A DNA stretch of 64,000 nucleotides from Asaia lannensis NBRC 102526 (GTDB lineage: Bacteria > Pseudomonadota > Alphaproteobacteria > Acetobacterales > Acetobacteraceae): assembly GCF_024054035.1 (NCBI RefSeq), contig NZ_JAMXQU010000001.1, positions 62,001 through 126,000 on the forward strand, in the 5' to 3' direction. This document shows, piece after piece, positions 1 to 9,026 of the stretch (positions within the stretch are counted from its first letter, which is position 1; each line of letters opens with the position of its first letter). The translations under genes were made by a program, and so were the position numbers. The notes under the pieces were generated by a model. The model was given only the letters and a program-made list of their open reading frames with translations, was not told where the DNA came from and did no database searches.

Positions 1-303
1 TTCCGAGCCATTCCCAAGGATGAGCGCCTGCATCCGCTCATCCAGGTAGGTGGCAAGACGCGCGCGCAGCTTCGGTTCTGCTTCGGGATAAAGGGCCAGC
101 TTGTCGAAAAGGCCGGTAAGGGCTTCGCGCACCTGAGGCGGGGCCCCGTGGGGATTTTCATTGCTTCCGAGTTTGGCGATAGAATTGAGGCCGTATCGTT
201 CCTTGACCGCATCTGATGCAAGGCCTGCATTATAGGCTGGCAAGGCCGCTATTTCGGGGCGGCAGCATGAGACGGATGACGGGGTTCCAAGGGGAGAATG
301 CAC
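1..303 (-). CDS. Histidinol-phosphate aminotransferase-like protein, N-terminal part
   Basis: Reading the minus strand from 303 gives the typical N-terminus of the HisC branch of PLP aminotransferases: a RPEIAALPAY segment followed by GLNSIAKLGSNENPHGAP, the conserved SNENP stretch of this family. These enzymes swap an amino group between histidinol phosphate (or an aromatic or related amino acid) and 2-oxoglutarate. Only about 100 residues are present and the gene continues beyond base 1. The frame is also open up to ATG codons at 357 and 360. I prefer GTG 303 because an operator and -10-like sequence at 324-335 lie between these starts. The gene is divergent from a transport operon, so it may be a catabolic paralogue rather than the biosynthetic hisC; that is inference. 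Confidence 0.8.
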   Translation of the reverse strand, partial: MHSPLGTPSSVSCCRPEIAALPAYNAGLASDAVKERYGLNSIAKLGSNENPHGAPPQVREALTGLFDKLALYPEAEPKLRARLATYLDERMQALILGNGSE

Positions 304-323
304 GGCCGATATCCAGTTTATGG

Positions 324-335
324 TTGTATAGACAA
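324..335. promoter_or_regulatory. HutC/GntR-like operator, aminotransferase side
   Basis: TTGTATAGACAA has TTGT and ACAA half-sites around four bases, as expected for the HutC branch of GntR regulators. It differs by one base from the site at 445-456. It lies just upstream of the favoured GTG start of the aminotransferase, and a CATAAA-like -10 follows on the minus strand. Confidence 0.5.
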
Positions 336-434
336 GACTAACGATATCGACTCGCATCATGCAAGCGCGAAGATTTATAGCGCCTTATATACGATATTTA
401 TGGTGGTTATTCGCTTTTTCATTACGAAAATCGA

Positions 435-462
435 TTGACCTTTCTTGTACAGACAACATAGG
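435..462 (+). promoter_or_regulatory. Promoter with embedded HutC-like operator
   Basis: A -35 box TTGACC at 435-440 is followed by the operator TTGTACAGACAA at 445-456 and a -10-like CATAGG at 457-462. An operator in the spacer suits repression by blocking polymerase. The predicted transcript start is near 469, which argues against the upstream GTG at 477 as start of the next gene. Confidence 0.5.
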
Positions 463-497
463 CTTGCTGTCAGATTGTGTCAGGAGATCATGCCGTG

Positions 498-1304
498 ATG
501 ATGTCTGCCTCCCCCTTGTCGTCCGAACTGGTTAATGCTTTTCGTGATGACGGCGTCGTCATTCTGCGTGGCGTTTTTACGCCCTGGATCGAGTCCCTGC
601 GTGAGGGAATCGATCGGTTGATGGCATCGCCCAGCCCGCTCGAGCGATCCTATCAGCCGACCAACTCGGCACCGTTTTTCCAGGATCTCTGCAACTGGCA
701 AAGGATCCCGGAATTCCGCGCATTCATAGAAGACTCGTCCCTTGGAGTTCTGGCTGCGTCGTTGATGGGCGCGCGAGAGGCGCGATTTTTCCATGATCAT
801 GTTCTGGTGAAGGAGCCAGGAACATCGCTCGTGACGCCGTGGCATCAGGACCGTCCCTATTATTGCGTAAGCGGGCCGCAAAGCGTGAGTTTCTGGATTC
901 CGCTCGACCCGGTGCCCCAGGCGAATGCGCTGCAATGTGTCGCCGGGTCTCACCGATGGGGCGTCGATCACAAGCCCATGCGTTTTGACGGAACGCCCCT
1001 GTATGCGGGCGACGACAGTACGCCCATGCCGGATATCGATGCCGACAGGAGCGCTTACCGGATCGTCTCTGCCGTTATGGAACCCGGCGATGCCGTGGCT
1101 TTCGACTTCGGTACAGTGCATGGAGCTGCTGCGACTCTGGGCGCGGTTACAAGGAGGCGGGTGTTCTCAGCGCGGCTCGTGGGAGATAACGCGTGCTTTG
1201 CCGACAGAGGCGGCAAGGGATCGCCGCCTTTCTCCCATCTGACCCTGCAAGATGGCGAGAAACTAACAGGCCCCGATTTTCCCGTTCTCGCGACGGCGGC
1301 CTGA
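498..1304 (+). CDS. PhyH-family Fe(II)/2-oxoglutarate dioxygenase
   Basis: The 268-residue protein belongs to the phytanoyl-CoA dioxygenase family, which hydroxylates small molecules using iron, oxygen and 2-oxoglutarate. The facial triad is visible: HQD (H116, D118) and a distal histidine in GTVHG (about H208), followed by an RRR cluster that can hold the 2-oxoglutarate carboxylate. The frame is open from GTG 477, but AGGAG at 482-486 points to ATG 498 or 501. The stop abuts the next start, so it is first in an operon with an ABC importer and a permease. The substrate is probably the imported compound or a derivative; nothing in the sequence names it. Confidence 0.8.
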   Translation: MMSASPLSSELVNAFRDDGVVILRGVFTPWIESLREGIDRLMASPSPLERSYQPTNSAPFFQDLCNWQRIPEFRAFIEDSSLGVLAASLMGAREARFFHDHVLVKEPGTSLVTPWHQDRPYYCVSGPQSVSFWIPLDPVPQANALQCVAGSHRWGVDHKPMRFDGTPLYAGDDSTPMPDIDADRSAYRIVSAVMEPGDAVAFDFGTVHGAAATLGAVTRRRVFSARLVGDNACFADRGGKGSPPFSHLTLQDGEKLTGPDFPVLATAA

Positions 1305-2264
1305 ATGGCCGAACCGGCTCCCGTCGCGGCGCGCAGGTCCCGGACAGCCAGCACAACCCGTGCGCACCTATCTCAGTGCCGCTGGCAGGTGGCGCGTCGT
1401 TTTGCGTCCTGCTGTCTTCTCACTTTGGTGGCGTCGGTGACGGGCGTCGCACAGGCAGGGTGTCTTGACACGATACGTGCATCGGGGGTGCTGCGTGTCG
1501 GGAATGGGCTACTTGGCGCCCATCCCTCTCTCTGGCAAAGCCATGACCGGGTATATCACGGTATCGATGCCGACCTTCTGGACGTATTGACGCAACGCCT
1601 CGGCGTGGCGCGTTCAAAATTTATCATCACGGAGTGGCCGACCATGGTGCCCGGGCTCAAGGCGGAGCGCTGGGACATCGTTCTGAGCGACGTCAATATT
1701 ACCGAGGAACGGCGGATACGAGGGCATGTATTGTTCTCGACGCCTTATTTCATGCTCTATGACTATGTGATTGTGCTGGCGGATTCGCCAATCTGGTCTC
1801 TTGCCGATCTTAAGGGCAAGACGATTGCCTCTGTCATGGGGACCAGCGATTCAGCAACTGCGCACCACCTGGTGACTGATGGTGTGGCGGCCGATGTGGC
1901 CGATTTCGAGACGTTCGCCGATCCTTTCACGGCCCTGCGCAACCACCAGGTTGCGGCGGTGATCGTCGATCAGGGAACGCTTCATGCCCAGAAAGCGCAT
2001 TTCACCGATCTGCGCACTGTTGGCATGCCCGTTTTCTATGCCCCCAAGCCGCGCTGGGCCGCGATACAGGCCAAGGCCCGCTATCGTCTTGGAAGCGAAG
2101 GGGTAGTCATTTCCGATCGCTGTCCTGATTTGAAGGTTGCCGTCGATAAGGCGCTGGACTCAATGCGTCGGGATGGCACAATAAGAACGATACTGAAACG
2201 TTACGGTGTGTGGGAGCCGCAGCAGGACCACCTTATCCTGCCCGACCGTACTGATTCGGAGTAG
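1305..2264 (+). CDS. ABC importer substrate-binding protein, family 3
   Basis: Periplasmic binding protein of the polar amino acid (SBP_bac_3) type, 319 residues. A basic start is followed by a hydrophobic stretch ending in GVAQA, a likely signal peptidase site. The mature part begins CLDTIRASGVLRVGN, the usual first strand of this fold, and a DVNITEERRI segment matches the family hinge. It begins directly after the stop of the dioxygenase gene and is followed by its permease and ATPase, so the three make one importer. The ligand is probably an amino acid or similar small nitrogen compound; the exact one cannot be read from the sequence. Confidence 0.85.
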   Translation: MAEPAPVAARRSRTASTTRAHLSQCRWQVARRFASCCLLTLVASVTGVAQAGCLDTIRASGVLRVGNGLLGAHPSLWQSHDRVYHGIDADLLDVLTQRLGVARSKFIITEWPTMVPGLKAERWDIVLSDVNITEERRIRGHVLFSTPYFMLYDYVIVLADSPIWSLADLKGKTIASVMGTSDSATAHHLVTDGVAADVADFETFADPFTALRNHQVAAVIVDQGTLHAQKAHFTDLRTVGMPVFYAPKPRWAAIQAKARYRLGSEGVVISDRCPDLKVAVDKALDSMRRDGTIRTILKRYGVWEPQQDHLILPDRTDSE

Positions 2265-2272
2265 CTGTTTCC

Positions 2273-2989
2273 ATGCTGGATTTCCTGGCTGAGGCGGGCG
2301 AATATCTGCCCTTTCTCCTGCGCGGGGCGCTCGTCACGATCGAGCTTTCCCTTGTCGCGATGGCGCTCGGGACAGTGACAGGGTTTTTCATTGCCCTTGG
2401 CCGTCGTGCCAAGACGCGGTTGTTGCGATGGCCGCTCAATGTGTTTGTCGAGATCATGCGTGATACGCCTTTGATCGTGCAGTTGCTGATCATCTATTTT
2501 ACGCTGCCGCGCTGGGGCCTGACACTTGGTGCCTTCCCGGCTGCCATTGTGGGTTTGTCTTTCAACCTGGCGGCTTATGTGTCGGAGGTATTCCGGAGCA
2601 CCATCAATGCCGTTGATCGCGGGCAGAGAGAAGCAGCTATCTCGCTGGGAATGTCGGGAGTGCAACTCTATCGGCGCGTGATCATGCCCCAGGCGGGGCT
2701 GGCGGCATTGCCGATACTCGGGGGCTATTTCATTGCCCTGTTGAAAGATTGTGCACTGGTGTCATTCATTTCGGTCAACGAGCTTCTGCGCAATGCGAGC
2801 ATTGTCATTTCGGACACGTTCGATGGGGGTAACATTTATCTGCTCGTGGCGATCATCTATTTCATCATGAGCTTTGCCTCGTCACGTCTGATTCTCCATC
2901 TCGAGAACCGGCTTGCCCATAGTCGCCGATCCGGACCCGATACGATGTCTGGCACAGTTCTGACCATGGAGAAGGAAGCCATACGATGA
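2273..2989 (+). CDS. Amino-acid ABC transporter permease, HisM/GlnP type
   Basis: Inner-membrane permease of 238 residues with about five hydrophobic segments. The conserved cytoplasmic loop reads REAAISLGMSGVQLYRRVI, the EAA motif (EAA-x3-G) that docks the ATPase. An early FVEIMRDTPLIVQL stretch is typical of the HisM/GlnP family. It lies 8 bases after the binding protein gene and overlaps the ATPase gene by four bases. Only one permease gene is present, so the channel is probably a homodimer. Confidence 0.9.
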   Translation: MLDFLAEAGEYLPFLLRGALVTIELSLVAMALGTVTGFFIALGRRAKTRLLRWPLNVFVEIMRDTPLIVQLLIIYFTLPRWGLTLGAFPAAIVGLSFNLAAYVSEVFRSTINAVDRGQREAAISLGMSGVQLYRRVIMPQAGLAALPILGGYFIALLKDCALVSFISVNELLRNASIVISDTFDGGNIYLLVAIIYFIMSFASSRLILHLENRLAHSRRSGPDTMSGTVLTMEKEAIR

Positions 2990-3762
2990 ATCCTGTCCTG
3001 ACGGTCAGACAGCTTGGCAAGAGTTATGGGGGCAGAGCGGTGCTCGATGGGGTGGACCTCGTTGTTAAAGAGGGTGAAATCGCCTGTCTCATCGGTCCGA
3101 GCGGGGCAGGAAAATCAACCATCCTGCGTTGCCTGAATTTTCTCGAAACGCCGGATCGTGGCGAGATCACGTTCCGGGGCGAACGCCTCTGTTCCGAAGA
3201 TGGCAATCTTTTCCAGATATCCCCCAGGCGCCAGTTACAGGCGGCGCGGGCCCGCATGCCGATGGTCTTCCAGCATTTCAACCTGTTTGCCCATCGTACC
3301 GTGCTTGAAAATGTGATGGAGGGTCCCTGCGTGGTTCAGGGGCGCCCGAAGGAGGAGGCACGCATGATGGCCAGTGCCCATCTCGACCGGGTGGGAATGC
3401 TGGGCTTCGCGCGGCATTACCCCGATCGTCTCTCTGGGGGGCAGAAACAGCGTGTGGCGATTGCTCGTGCACTGGCCATGTCACCCGCCCTGATTCTTTT
3501 CGATGAGCCGACCAGTGCTCTCGACCCGGCGCTGGTGCGCGAGGTCGAGAGCGTGATGCGCGACCTGTCACGCGATGGGCTGACCATGATCGTGGTCAGC
3601 CATGACATGCGCCTGGTGCGCAGCATTGCCTCGACCGTTCATTTCTGCGCTGACGGCCATATCGCCGCAAGCGGACCGGCCGGGCAAATGCTTGGGTCGC
3701 AGGCCCCTCAATCGATGCGGGTTTTTCTCGAGGCAGTGTCCGACCATGCCGGGCAGGAGTAA
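2986..3762 (+). CDS. Amino-acid ABC transporter ATP-binding protein
   Basis: ATPase subunit of 258 residues powering the importer. Walker A (GPSGAGKST), the signature LSGGQKQR, Walker B ([13 protein letters not shown]) and the switch histidine in VVSHD are all intact, so it should be active. It is closest in layout to GlnQ/HisP. Translation is coupled to the permease by an ATGA overlap. The stop is two bases before the start of the NCS1 permease. Confidence 0.92.
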   Translation: MNPVLTVRQLGKSYGGRAVLDGVDLVVKEGEIACLIGPSGAGKSTILRCLNFLETPDRGEITFRGERLCSEDGNLFQISPRRQLQAARARMPMVFQHFNLFAHRTVLENVMEGPCVVQGRPKEEARMMASAHLDRVGMLGFARHYPDRLSGGQKQRVAIARALAMSPALILFDEPTSALDPALVREVESVMRDLSRDGLTMIVVSHDMRLVRSIASTVHFCADGHIAASGPAGQMLGSQAPQSMRVFLEAVSDHAGQE

Positions 3763-3763
3763 C

Positions 3764-5185
3764 ATGATGAAGCATCCCCCTCTCGATCGGAGCGCCACAT
3801 CGATATCTGCCGGGCATGCTCACCCGGATGACGGAAGCATGACCGAAGTCGAATTCGAAACGATCTATCCGATTGCGCCATCGAGACGTCATGGAAAGCC
3901 GTCGGACCTATTCGGCTTGTGGTTTGGCGCCAACATGACCATGCTGGCCGTCGCCACGGGCGGGGTCATGCGTGGAGAATTCCATTTGACCCCCCTGATA
4001 GCCCTGCTCGCGGCGCTCATAGGCAATGCCGTGGGCGGTGTGTTCATGGCGCTTCATGCGGCGCAGGGGCCACATCTCGGTATTCCGCAGATGATCCAGT
4101 CCCGCGCCCAGTTCGGCATGATTGGGGCAGCCCCCATGACCGCGCTGATCGTGCTGATGTTTCTTGGTTTTGCTGCGTCGAATCTGGTTTTGGGTGCGCA
4201 GGGGCTTGCCATGATGCTCCCGTTTCTGGGAGGCAGGTCGGGCATGATCGCAATTGCTGTCATTTCAGCCGTTCCTGCCGTGCTGGGTTATCGCGCTATT
4301 CATCGCCTGACCCACTACATCGCCCTGCTTTGTGGGGGCGCGATCCTGCTTTGTCTGAGTGCTGTATTATTCGTTCCCTCTGCCCCGAGCATTGCACTGA
4401 CAACCGGGGGGCATGACACGGTTTCCGGCTCTCTGGGGGCCATATCCATTGCCGCACTCTGGCAGATTGCCTACGCACCTTATGTTTCGGATTATTCGCG
4501 CTATCTGCCGCAGACGCGCGAAGGTGAGAAACAGGCTTTTCATGCGACCTACTGGGGCTGTGTGCTTGGCTCTCTTGTCGCGATGGTCGTTGGGGCTCTC
4601 GCCGGACCGGCCGTCAATGATCGCCTGATTCTCTGCCTCGGTTTTGCGGCCGCGCCCGTTCTGGGAGTGCTGTCGCTGGGGCTGGTCGTGGCGAACGCCA
4701 TGACGCTTTACTGTGGCGCGCTTTCCTCCATCACCGTGCTTCATACCCTCGCCCCGACGCATCGTTTCGGCAAAAATTGGCGTGGAGCGGTGACCCTGGT
4801 TCTGCTCGTCCTGTCTTTCGGGCTGGCGCTGCTCATGGCGGGCCGGTTCGAGACCGCCTATGCAAGCTTCCTCGAACTGCTCATGTCGATCATGGTGCCA
4901 TGGTCCGCGATCAATCTGCTCGATTACTATATCCTGAGGCATGGAGCTTACGATCTTCCGTCACTTTTCAGGCGCGACGGAGGTATGTACGGACGATACA
5001 ACGTTCCGGCTCTGGTCGCCTATACAATTGGGTTGGCTTCACAAGTCCCGTTCATATCGACGGGACTGTATACCGGGGCTATGGCGCGTTTCCTGGGTGG
5101 GGCCGATCTCTCATGGATAGCCGGACTGGCTGTGACCAGCATGATTTATCTCGCGACAGCCCGTATGTCGAAACATGTAAGATGA
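3764..5185 (+). CDS. NCS1-family nucleobase/cation symporter
   Basis: Integral membrane protein of 473 residues with about twelve hydrophobic segments. The SDLFGLWFGANMT start of the membrane domain is typical of NCS1 carriers (cytosine, hydantoin, allantoin, thiamine). The frame opens at 3602 inside the ATPase gene, but ATG 3764 follows GGAG with good spacing and starts just after the ATPase stop. It ends the transport operon. A second uptake system of a different class next to an ABC importer suggests either two related substrates or a high- and low-affinity pair. Confidence 0.85.
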   Translation: MMKHPPLDRSATSISAGHAHPDDGSMTEVEFETIYPIAPSRRHGKPSDLFGLWFGANMTMLAVATGGVMRGEFHLTPLIALLAALIGNAVGGVFMALHAAQGPHLGIPQMIQSRAQFGMIGAAPMTALIVLMFLGFAASNLVLGAQGLAMMLPFLGGRSGMIAIAVISAVPAVLGYRAIHRLTHYIALLCGGAILLCLSAVLFVPSAPSIALTTGGHDTVSGSLGAISIAALWQIAYAPYVSDYSRYLPQTREGEKQAFHATYWGCVLGSLVAMVVGALAGPAVNDRLILCLGFAAAPVLGVLSLGLVVANAMTLYCGALSSITVLHTLAPTHRFGKNWRGAVTLVLLVLSFGLALLMAGRFETAYASFLELLMSIMVPWSAINLLDYYILRHGAYDLPSLFRRDGGMYGRYNVPALVAYTIGLASQVPFISTGLYTGAMARFLGGADLSWIAGLAVTSMIYLATARMSKHVR

Positions 5186-5209
5186 TTACGAATCCAGATC
5201 GAATTTAGT

Positions 5210-5237
5210 TGACCATACTCGTATATACATCTTAGCG
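5210..5237 (+). promoter_or_regulatory. Promoter with HutC-like operator before the TonB receptor
   Basis: TTGACC at 5210-5215 is followed at the same offset as in the 435-462 promoter by TCGTATATACAT (5220-5231), another GTAxAxACA palindrome, and a weak -10 (CTTAGC). The matching layout suggests that one GntR/HutC-type regulator controls both transcription units. The regulator gene is not in the window. Confidence 0.45.
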
Positions 5238-5340
5238 TTGCATCATGGTCAGCCTTTTCCGGGGCAGGCCCTTCCTCCTTCGAGTGCAGCTCGCCCGTCT
5301 TCGGCCGCGAGCCGCCAGCACAGCGCGACGGTGACTCATC

Positions 5341-7791
5341 ATGCGGATCATTTCGTTTTCAAAACTTTGTCTGATCTCGACCATGCTCGTTTCTGCCGCA
5401 GCCCCCCACGCCATGGCACAGACCAAGCCCGCTCCAGCGCATGGCACGAAGGCGAAGGCAGGAACCCGGACCTCACCGCCTGCCGCTCGTGCAAAAGTGG
5501 CGGCGGTCATGCCTCAGGCCGTCGGGAAGTCGGCAGTTTATCTAAGCTCGACTTCCGAGACGTTCGACGTCAAGGCCAAGCATATCACGCGTGGCGCCCT
5601 CGTGACTGTAAGCCAGAAGCTCCTGTCTCAGGCTCCAGCCGGCACGAACCCTCTCAAGGTGCTATCGCAATTGCCAGGCATCATGTTCCAGTCTGCCGAG
5701 CCCCAGGGTGTCGACATCTGGTCGCAGCAGCTTTTCATGCACGGCTTTCAGCAGCAGGAAATCGGTTTCACGTTGGATGGTATGCCGCTGGGTGAGCAAT
5801 CCCTGCGTAATTATAATGGTCTAAATACACTGCTTGCGATTTCGGCGGAGAATATCTCCCGCATCGATATCTCCCAGTCCGCTGGTGCCGAGGATGTGGC
5901 TTCGACCAGCAATCTCGGCGGGTCGCTGGCTTATATATCACGCGACCCGGCGCACAAGCTGGGCGGGACGATCAATCAGGGTTTCGGCAGCTACGCCAAT
6001 TACCATACCTTCCTCCGCTTCGACAGCGGCGATCTCAATCGGACCGGTACGCGGTTCTATACCTCTTATAGTCGGCAGGACGGCCAGATCTGGAAGGGTA
6101 CGGGTGATCAGTTCATTCAGCAGGTCAACGCCAAACTGGTGCAGCCTCTCGGGCAGGAGAGCTATTTCTCGACCTATTTCGACTGGGCCGATGAGCATCA
6201 GTTCTCGACGCCTGATACCTCACCTGAGGTTATCCAGAAGGTCGGCTACAAGGTGGCCAATTATTATAATGGCAAGCAGAGTGGGCTCCAGGCGGCCATC
6301 AATGCAGCGAACGGGATTTTTCCTTCTTCCTTTGCCGGACTGGAGGATCCTGAGGACTCGGCCTACTACGATGCGACCCTCAACAGCGCCGATTATCTGG
6401 GGGGCATGCGGGCGCATCTGCAACTCACGGATCACTTGCTGTGGGATAGTACGGCCTATGGTCATGGAGAGACCAATCAGGCCACTTGGACCACGCCCTA
6501 TTACCCCTCGCCGAATGGCTCACCGCTTTCCGAATTGCGCAAGGCGCCGGGTATAAAGCGCCTCGGGTTTTTCTCGCGTGTGCAGTATGAAACTCACGAC
6601 AACACGCTGGGCGGCGGTGTCTGGTATGAGAACAACAGCTACCAGTCGCCCGAATATGTGTTTCAGATGCCCAACATCGTGAATGGCCAGCTAACCGAGA
6701 AGCTACCCAATCCGCTGGATTACTGGAAGCATCCCTTTGCGAAGATTTTCAATCAGGACTACAGCACAAATACTTTCACGGCTTTCGTACAGGACACGTA
6801 TCGTCCCATCGAGCATCTGGCACTCCATTTCGGTTTCAAATCCGTGCTGAGCACCACACGCGTGGGTAATGGCTATGCCAATCCGGACTATTATTCACCG
6901 ACCACACAGCTCGCGAGTGGCGTCGGTCTGACCACGGCTGAGGCATTCCTGCCGCATATCAGTGCAGACTGGCATTTCCTCACGCATCATGAATTGTTCT
7001 TTGATATTTCGGAAAATGTTCATACCTATGCGCAATGCGGTTACAAGCTTTGTGCTTCTCCTTTTGCCGTGACACAAACGGCATTCGATCAGGGTAAATC
7101 CTCGTTCAGGCCCGAGACGGCCTGGACCTATGCGGCGGGGTATCGTTATTCAAGCCAGTATGCAGGGCTCTCGATTTATGGGTATCGCACGAACTTCAAC
7201 AACCGGCTCCAGCAGGTCACTTCGGGCTCTTCCGTAAACCCCATTTCCACAGTTTCGAATGTGGGTGGGGTCACGATGAATGGTGTCGATACAGCACTGA
7301 CCATCATGCCGGTGCGTAATCTCGTATTCACCAACAGCTTCAGCTATGACCATGCGACCTACGACCAGAATATCAACGAGGCCGGAACGGTCTATCATCT
7401 CAAGGGCGCGCAAATCGTCAATTATCCGCGCTATATGTACAAAACCCGCCTCTCCTATGACTGGCAGGGTCTGACTGCCTATGTCGATGCGAGTTTCAAC
7501 AGTAAGCGCAACTTCAGCTATACGGGCGACGTCAAGGTGCCGTCCTATTGGCTCTCCAATCTGGGGATTCAGTATAATCTTACCCATATCGGCGCGATCA
7601 AGCGGAGCCTGCATCCCCTGAAGGATCTGACCCTTTCGCTGAGCGTCACCAATCTGCAGAACACGCATTACATTGCAACGATGGGAGAAAACGGGAATCC
7701 GCTCAACATTGCGAATGGCGCATTATCCTACCAGTCTTTCCTGATCGGCGCGCCACGCATGGCCTTCGGCTCGATTAGCGCAAACTTCTGA
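5341..7791 (+). CDS. TonB-dependent outer-membrane receptor
   Basis: Receptor of 816 residues. The signal peptide runs from MRIISF to PHAMA. A possible TonB box lies near SETFDV, then a plug domain (LKVLSQLPGIMFQ, TLDGMPLG, ISRIDISQSAG, SNLGGSLAY) and a 22-strand type barrel ending in phenylalanine (ISANF), as needed for Bam assembly. It imports a bulky substrate with TonB energy. It follows the uptake operon by 155 bases and has its own promoter of matching layout, so it probably supplies the same substrate class across the outer membrane. The barrel loops do not resemble a siderophore receptor I can name. Confidence 0.85.
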   Translation: MRIISFSKLCLISTMLVSAAAPHAMAQTKPAPAHGTKAKAGTRTSPPAARAKVAAVMPQAVGKSAVYLSSTSETFDVKAKHITRGALVTVSQKLLSQAPAGTNPLKVLSQLPGIMFQSAEPQGVDIWSQQLFMHGFQQQEIGFTLDGMPLGEQSLRNYNGLNTLLAISAENISRIDISQSAGAEDVASTSNLGGSLAYISRDPAHKLGGTINQGFGSYANYHTFLRFDSGDLNRTGTRFYTSYSRQDGQIWKGTGDQFIQQVNAKLVQPLGQESYFSTYFDWADEHQFSTPDTSPEVIQKVGYKVANYYNGKQSGLQAAINAANGIFPSSFAGLEDPEDSAYYDATLNSADYLGGMRAHLQLTDHLLWDSTAYGHGETNQATWTTPYYPSPNGSPLSELRKAPGIKRLGFFSRVQYETHDNTLGGGVWYENNSYQSPEYVFQMPNIVNGQLTEKLPNPLDYWKHPFAKIFNQDYSTNTFTAFVQDTYRPIEHLALHFGFKSVLSTTRVGNGYANPDYYSPTTQLASGVGLTTAEAFLPHISADWHFLTHHELFFDISENVHTYAQCGYKLCASPFAVTQTAFDQGKSSFRPETAWTYAAGYRYSSQYAGLSIYGYRTNFNNRLQQVTSGSSVNPISTVSNVGGVTMNGVDTALTIMPVRNLVFTNSFSYDHATYDQNINEAGTVYHLKGAQIVNYPRYMYKTRLSYDWQGLTAYVDASFNSKRNFSYTGDVKVPSYWLSNLGIQYNLTHIGAIKRSLHPLKDLTLSLSVTNLQNTHYIATMGENGNPLNIANGALSYQSFLIGAPRMAFGSISANF

Positions 7792-8063
7792 TTGCTCAGG
7801 CTCAGTATTTATCGTCGGTACGATACAGTTGTTGCGAGAAAGATAAAGGTGGGCCCGTCCGTTCGGACAGTTTGTGGGCTATACCCTGATGTCGTTATGT
7901 CACCCGTCTGACGGCGCTGGTACGTCATAATACGCCTCATCGGGCGAACATCCGGCCAGCGCCTAGGCTCAGGACCCATTGATTTGATTTTGGAAATCTG
8001 ATTCAGGCTCTGTGAGGAGACTGTAGGTGAGCGACCCTTTTTAGCTGACAGACGAACAAACAA
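7792..8063. other. Intergenic debris before the IS5 remnant
   Basis: No gene is supported here. The segment probably holds the end of the receptor transcript and the left part of the IS5-type element. I could not find a terminal inverted repeat that pairs with the right side. Confidence 0.4.
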
Positions 8064-8788
8064 ATGGAACGTCTGCGGCCGTTTTTTTCCAAGAGTCACG
8101 GCAAACCTCGCCTTGATGACCGCTATGTGCTGAGCGGCATCATTATTGTGAACCGCAATGGTATGCGGTGGCGTGATGCGCCCCGGGAATACGGTCCGCA
8201 CAAGACGCTGTACAACCGCTGGAAGCGTTGGGGCGACATGGGCATTTTCATGCGGATGATGGATGGCATAGCTGGTGCAAAGGCCGAAGCCCGGCCCCTC
8301 ATGATTGATGCGACGTATCTCAAGGCGCACTGCAAGGTTTCAAGTCTGCGGCTAAAAAGGGGGATCCAGGCCGCCTGATCGGTCGTATTAAAGGCGGCAT
8401 GAATACCAAACTGCATGCGGTCACCGATCAGAACGGACGACCGCTGAGCTTTTTCATGACTGCGGGGCAGGTCAGCGATTTTACCGGCGCCGTTACCCTG
8501 CTGGACAGTCTTCCTGCAGTACAATGGATGCTGGGAGATCGCAGGTATGACGCCGGCTCGTTCAGGGACGCCCTGGAAGAGAAAAGAATAAAACCTTGCA
8601 TTCTAGGACGAAGATCCCGCGGAAAACCAGTCAGATACGACAAGCGAAAAATATAAACGTCGCAACCGGGTCGAGATCATGTTCGGAAGGCTCAAGGACT
8701 GACGGCGTTTTGCAATGGGCTACGACAGATGCCTCATCTTCTTCTTCTCCGCCATATGCCTCGTCGCAACCGTCATGTTCTGGCTATG
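8064..8788 (+). pseudogene. IS5-family (IS427-like) transposase, inactivated
   Basis: The parts of an IS5-type DDE transposase are spread over three frames. The N-terminal part has NGMRWRDAP and MIDATYLKAH (first Asp). After a frame change in the run AAAAAGGGGG near 8350-8362 comes MNTKLHAVTD and GDRRYDAG (second Asp). A further shift at about 8648 leads to NRVEIMFGRLKD (Glu), where a tryptophan codon is TGA (8691-8693). The first shift could be the programmed frameshift this IS group uses. The other two lesions kill it. Confidence 0.85.
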
Positions 8789-8977
8789 AGTCTCGAGCCG
8801 ATTCGCATAATCACCGTTCTTTTTCGGCCATTTCCATAGTTTGAGAGCGTCACCCAATGGAACGGTGTGACCTTTTTCAGCGTCGGAATGTTCCACCCAA
8901 GGGCGTCGTTTATCTCATGCCACCTAACGTGACATTGCCACTTAACCGCGCGATATGCGCTGTCTTCCTCGCCTGGC
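8789..8977. other. IS debris with an IS6-like end
   Basis: No gene seen. Near 8922 the stretch CCTAACGTGACATTGCC resembles the terminal repeat of the IS6 element at 21,734-22,529 (TTAACGTGACATCACC), so this is probably a fossil IS6 end beside the integration module. Confidence 0.4.
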
Positions 8978-9011
8978 CCTAATTACGATAATAAAAATTA
9001 TTGGAATTAGG
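8978..9011. repeat. dif-like palindrome A
   Basis: Fourteen-base arms CCTAATTACGATAA and TTATTGGAATTAGG (two mismatches) surround a 6-base centre TAAAAA, the 11-6-11 spacing of Xer sites. It shares CGATAATAAA and ATTATTGG with site D at 63,183. It begins 16 bases past the integrase stop, so a terminator role is the alternative, though the stem is AT-rich. Confidence 0.5.
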
Positions 9012-9026
9012 TGGGCGATCGAGCAT

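Noticed and set aside
8978-9011. Site A as a simple integrase terminator.
   Set aside because: Not excluded, but the stem is AT-rich, has no T-run on the relevant strand, and shares 18 of 19 inner bases with site D far away, which a terminator need not do.
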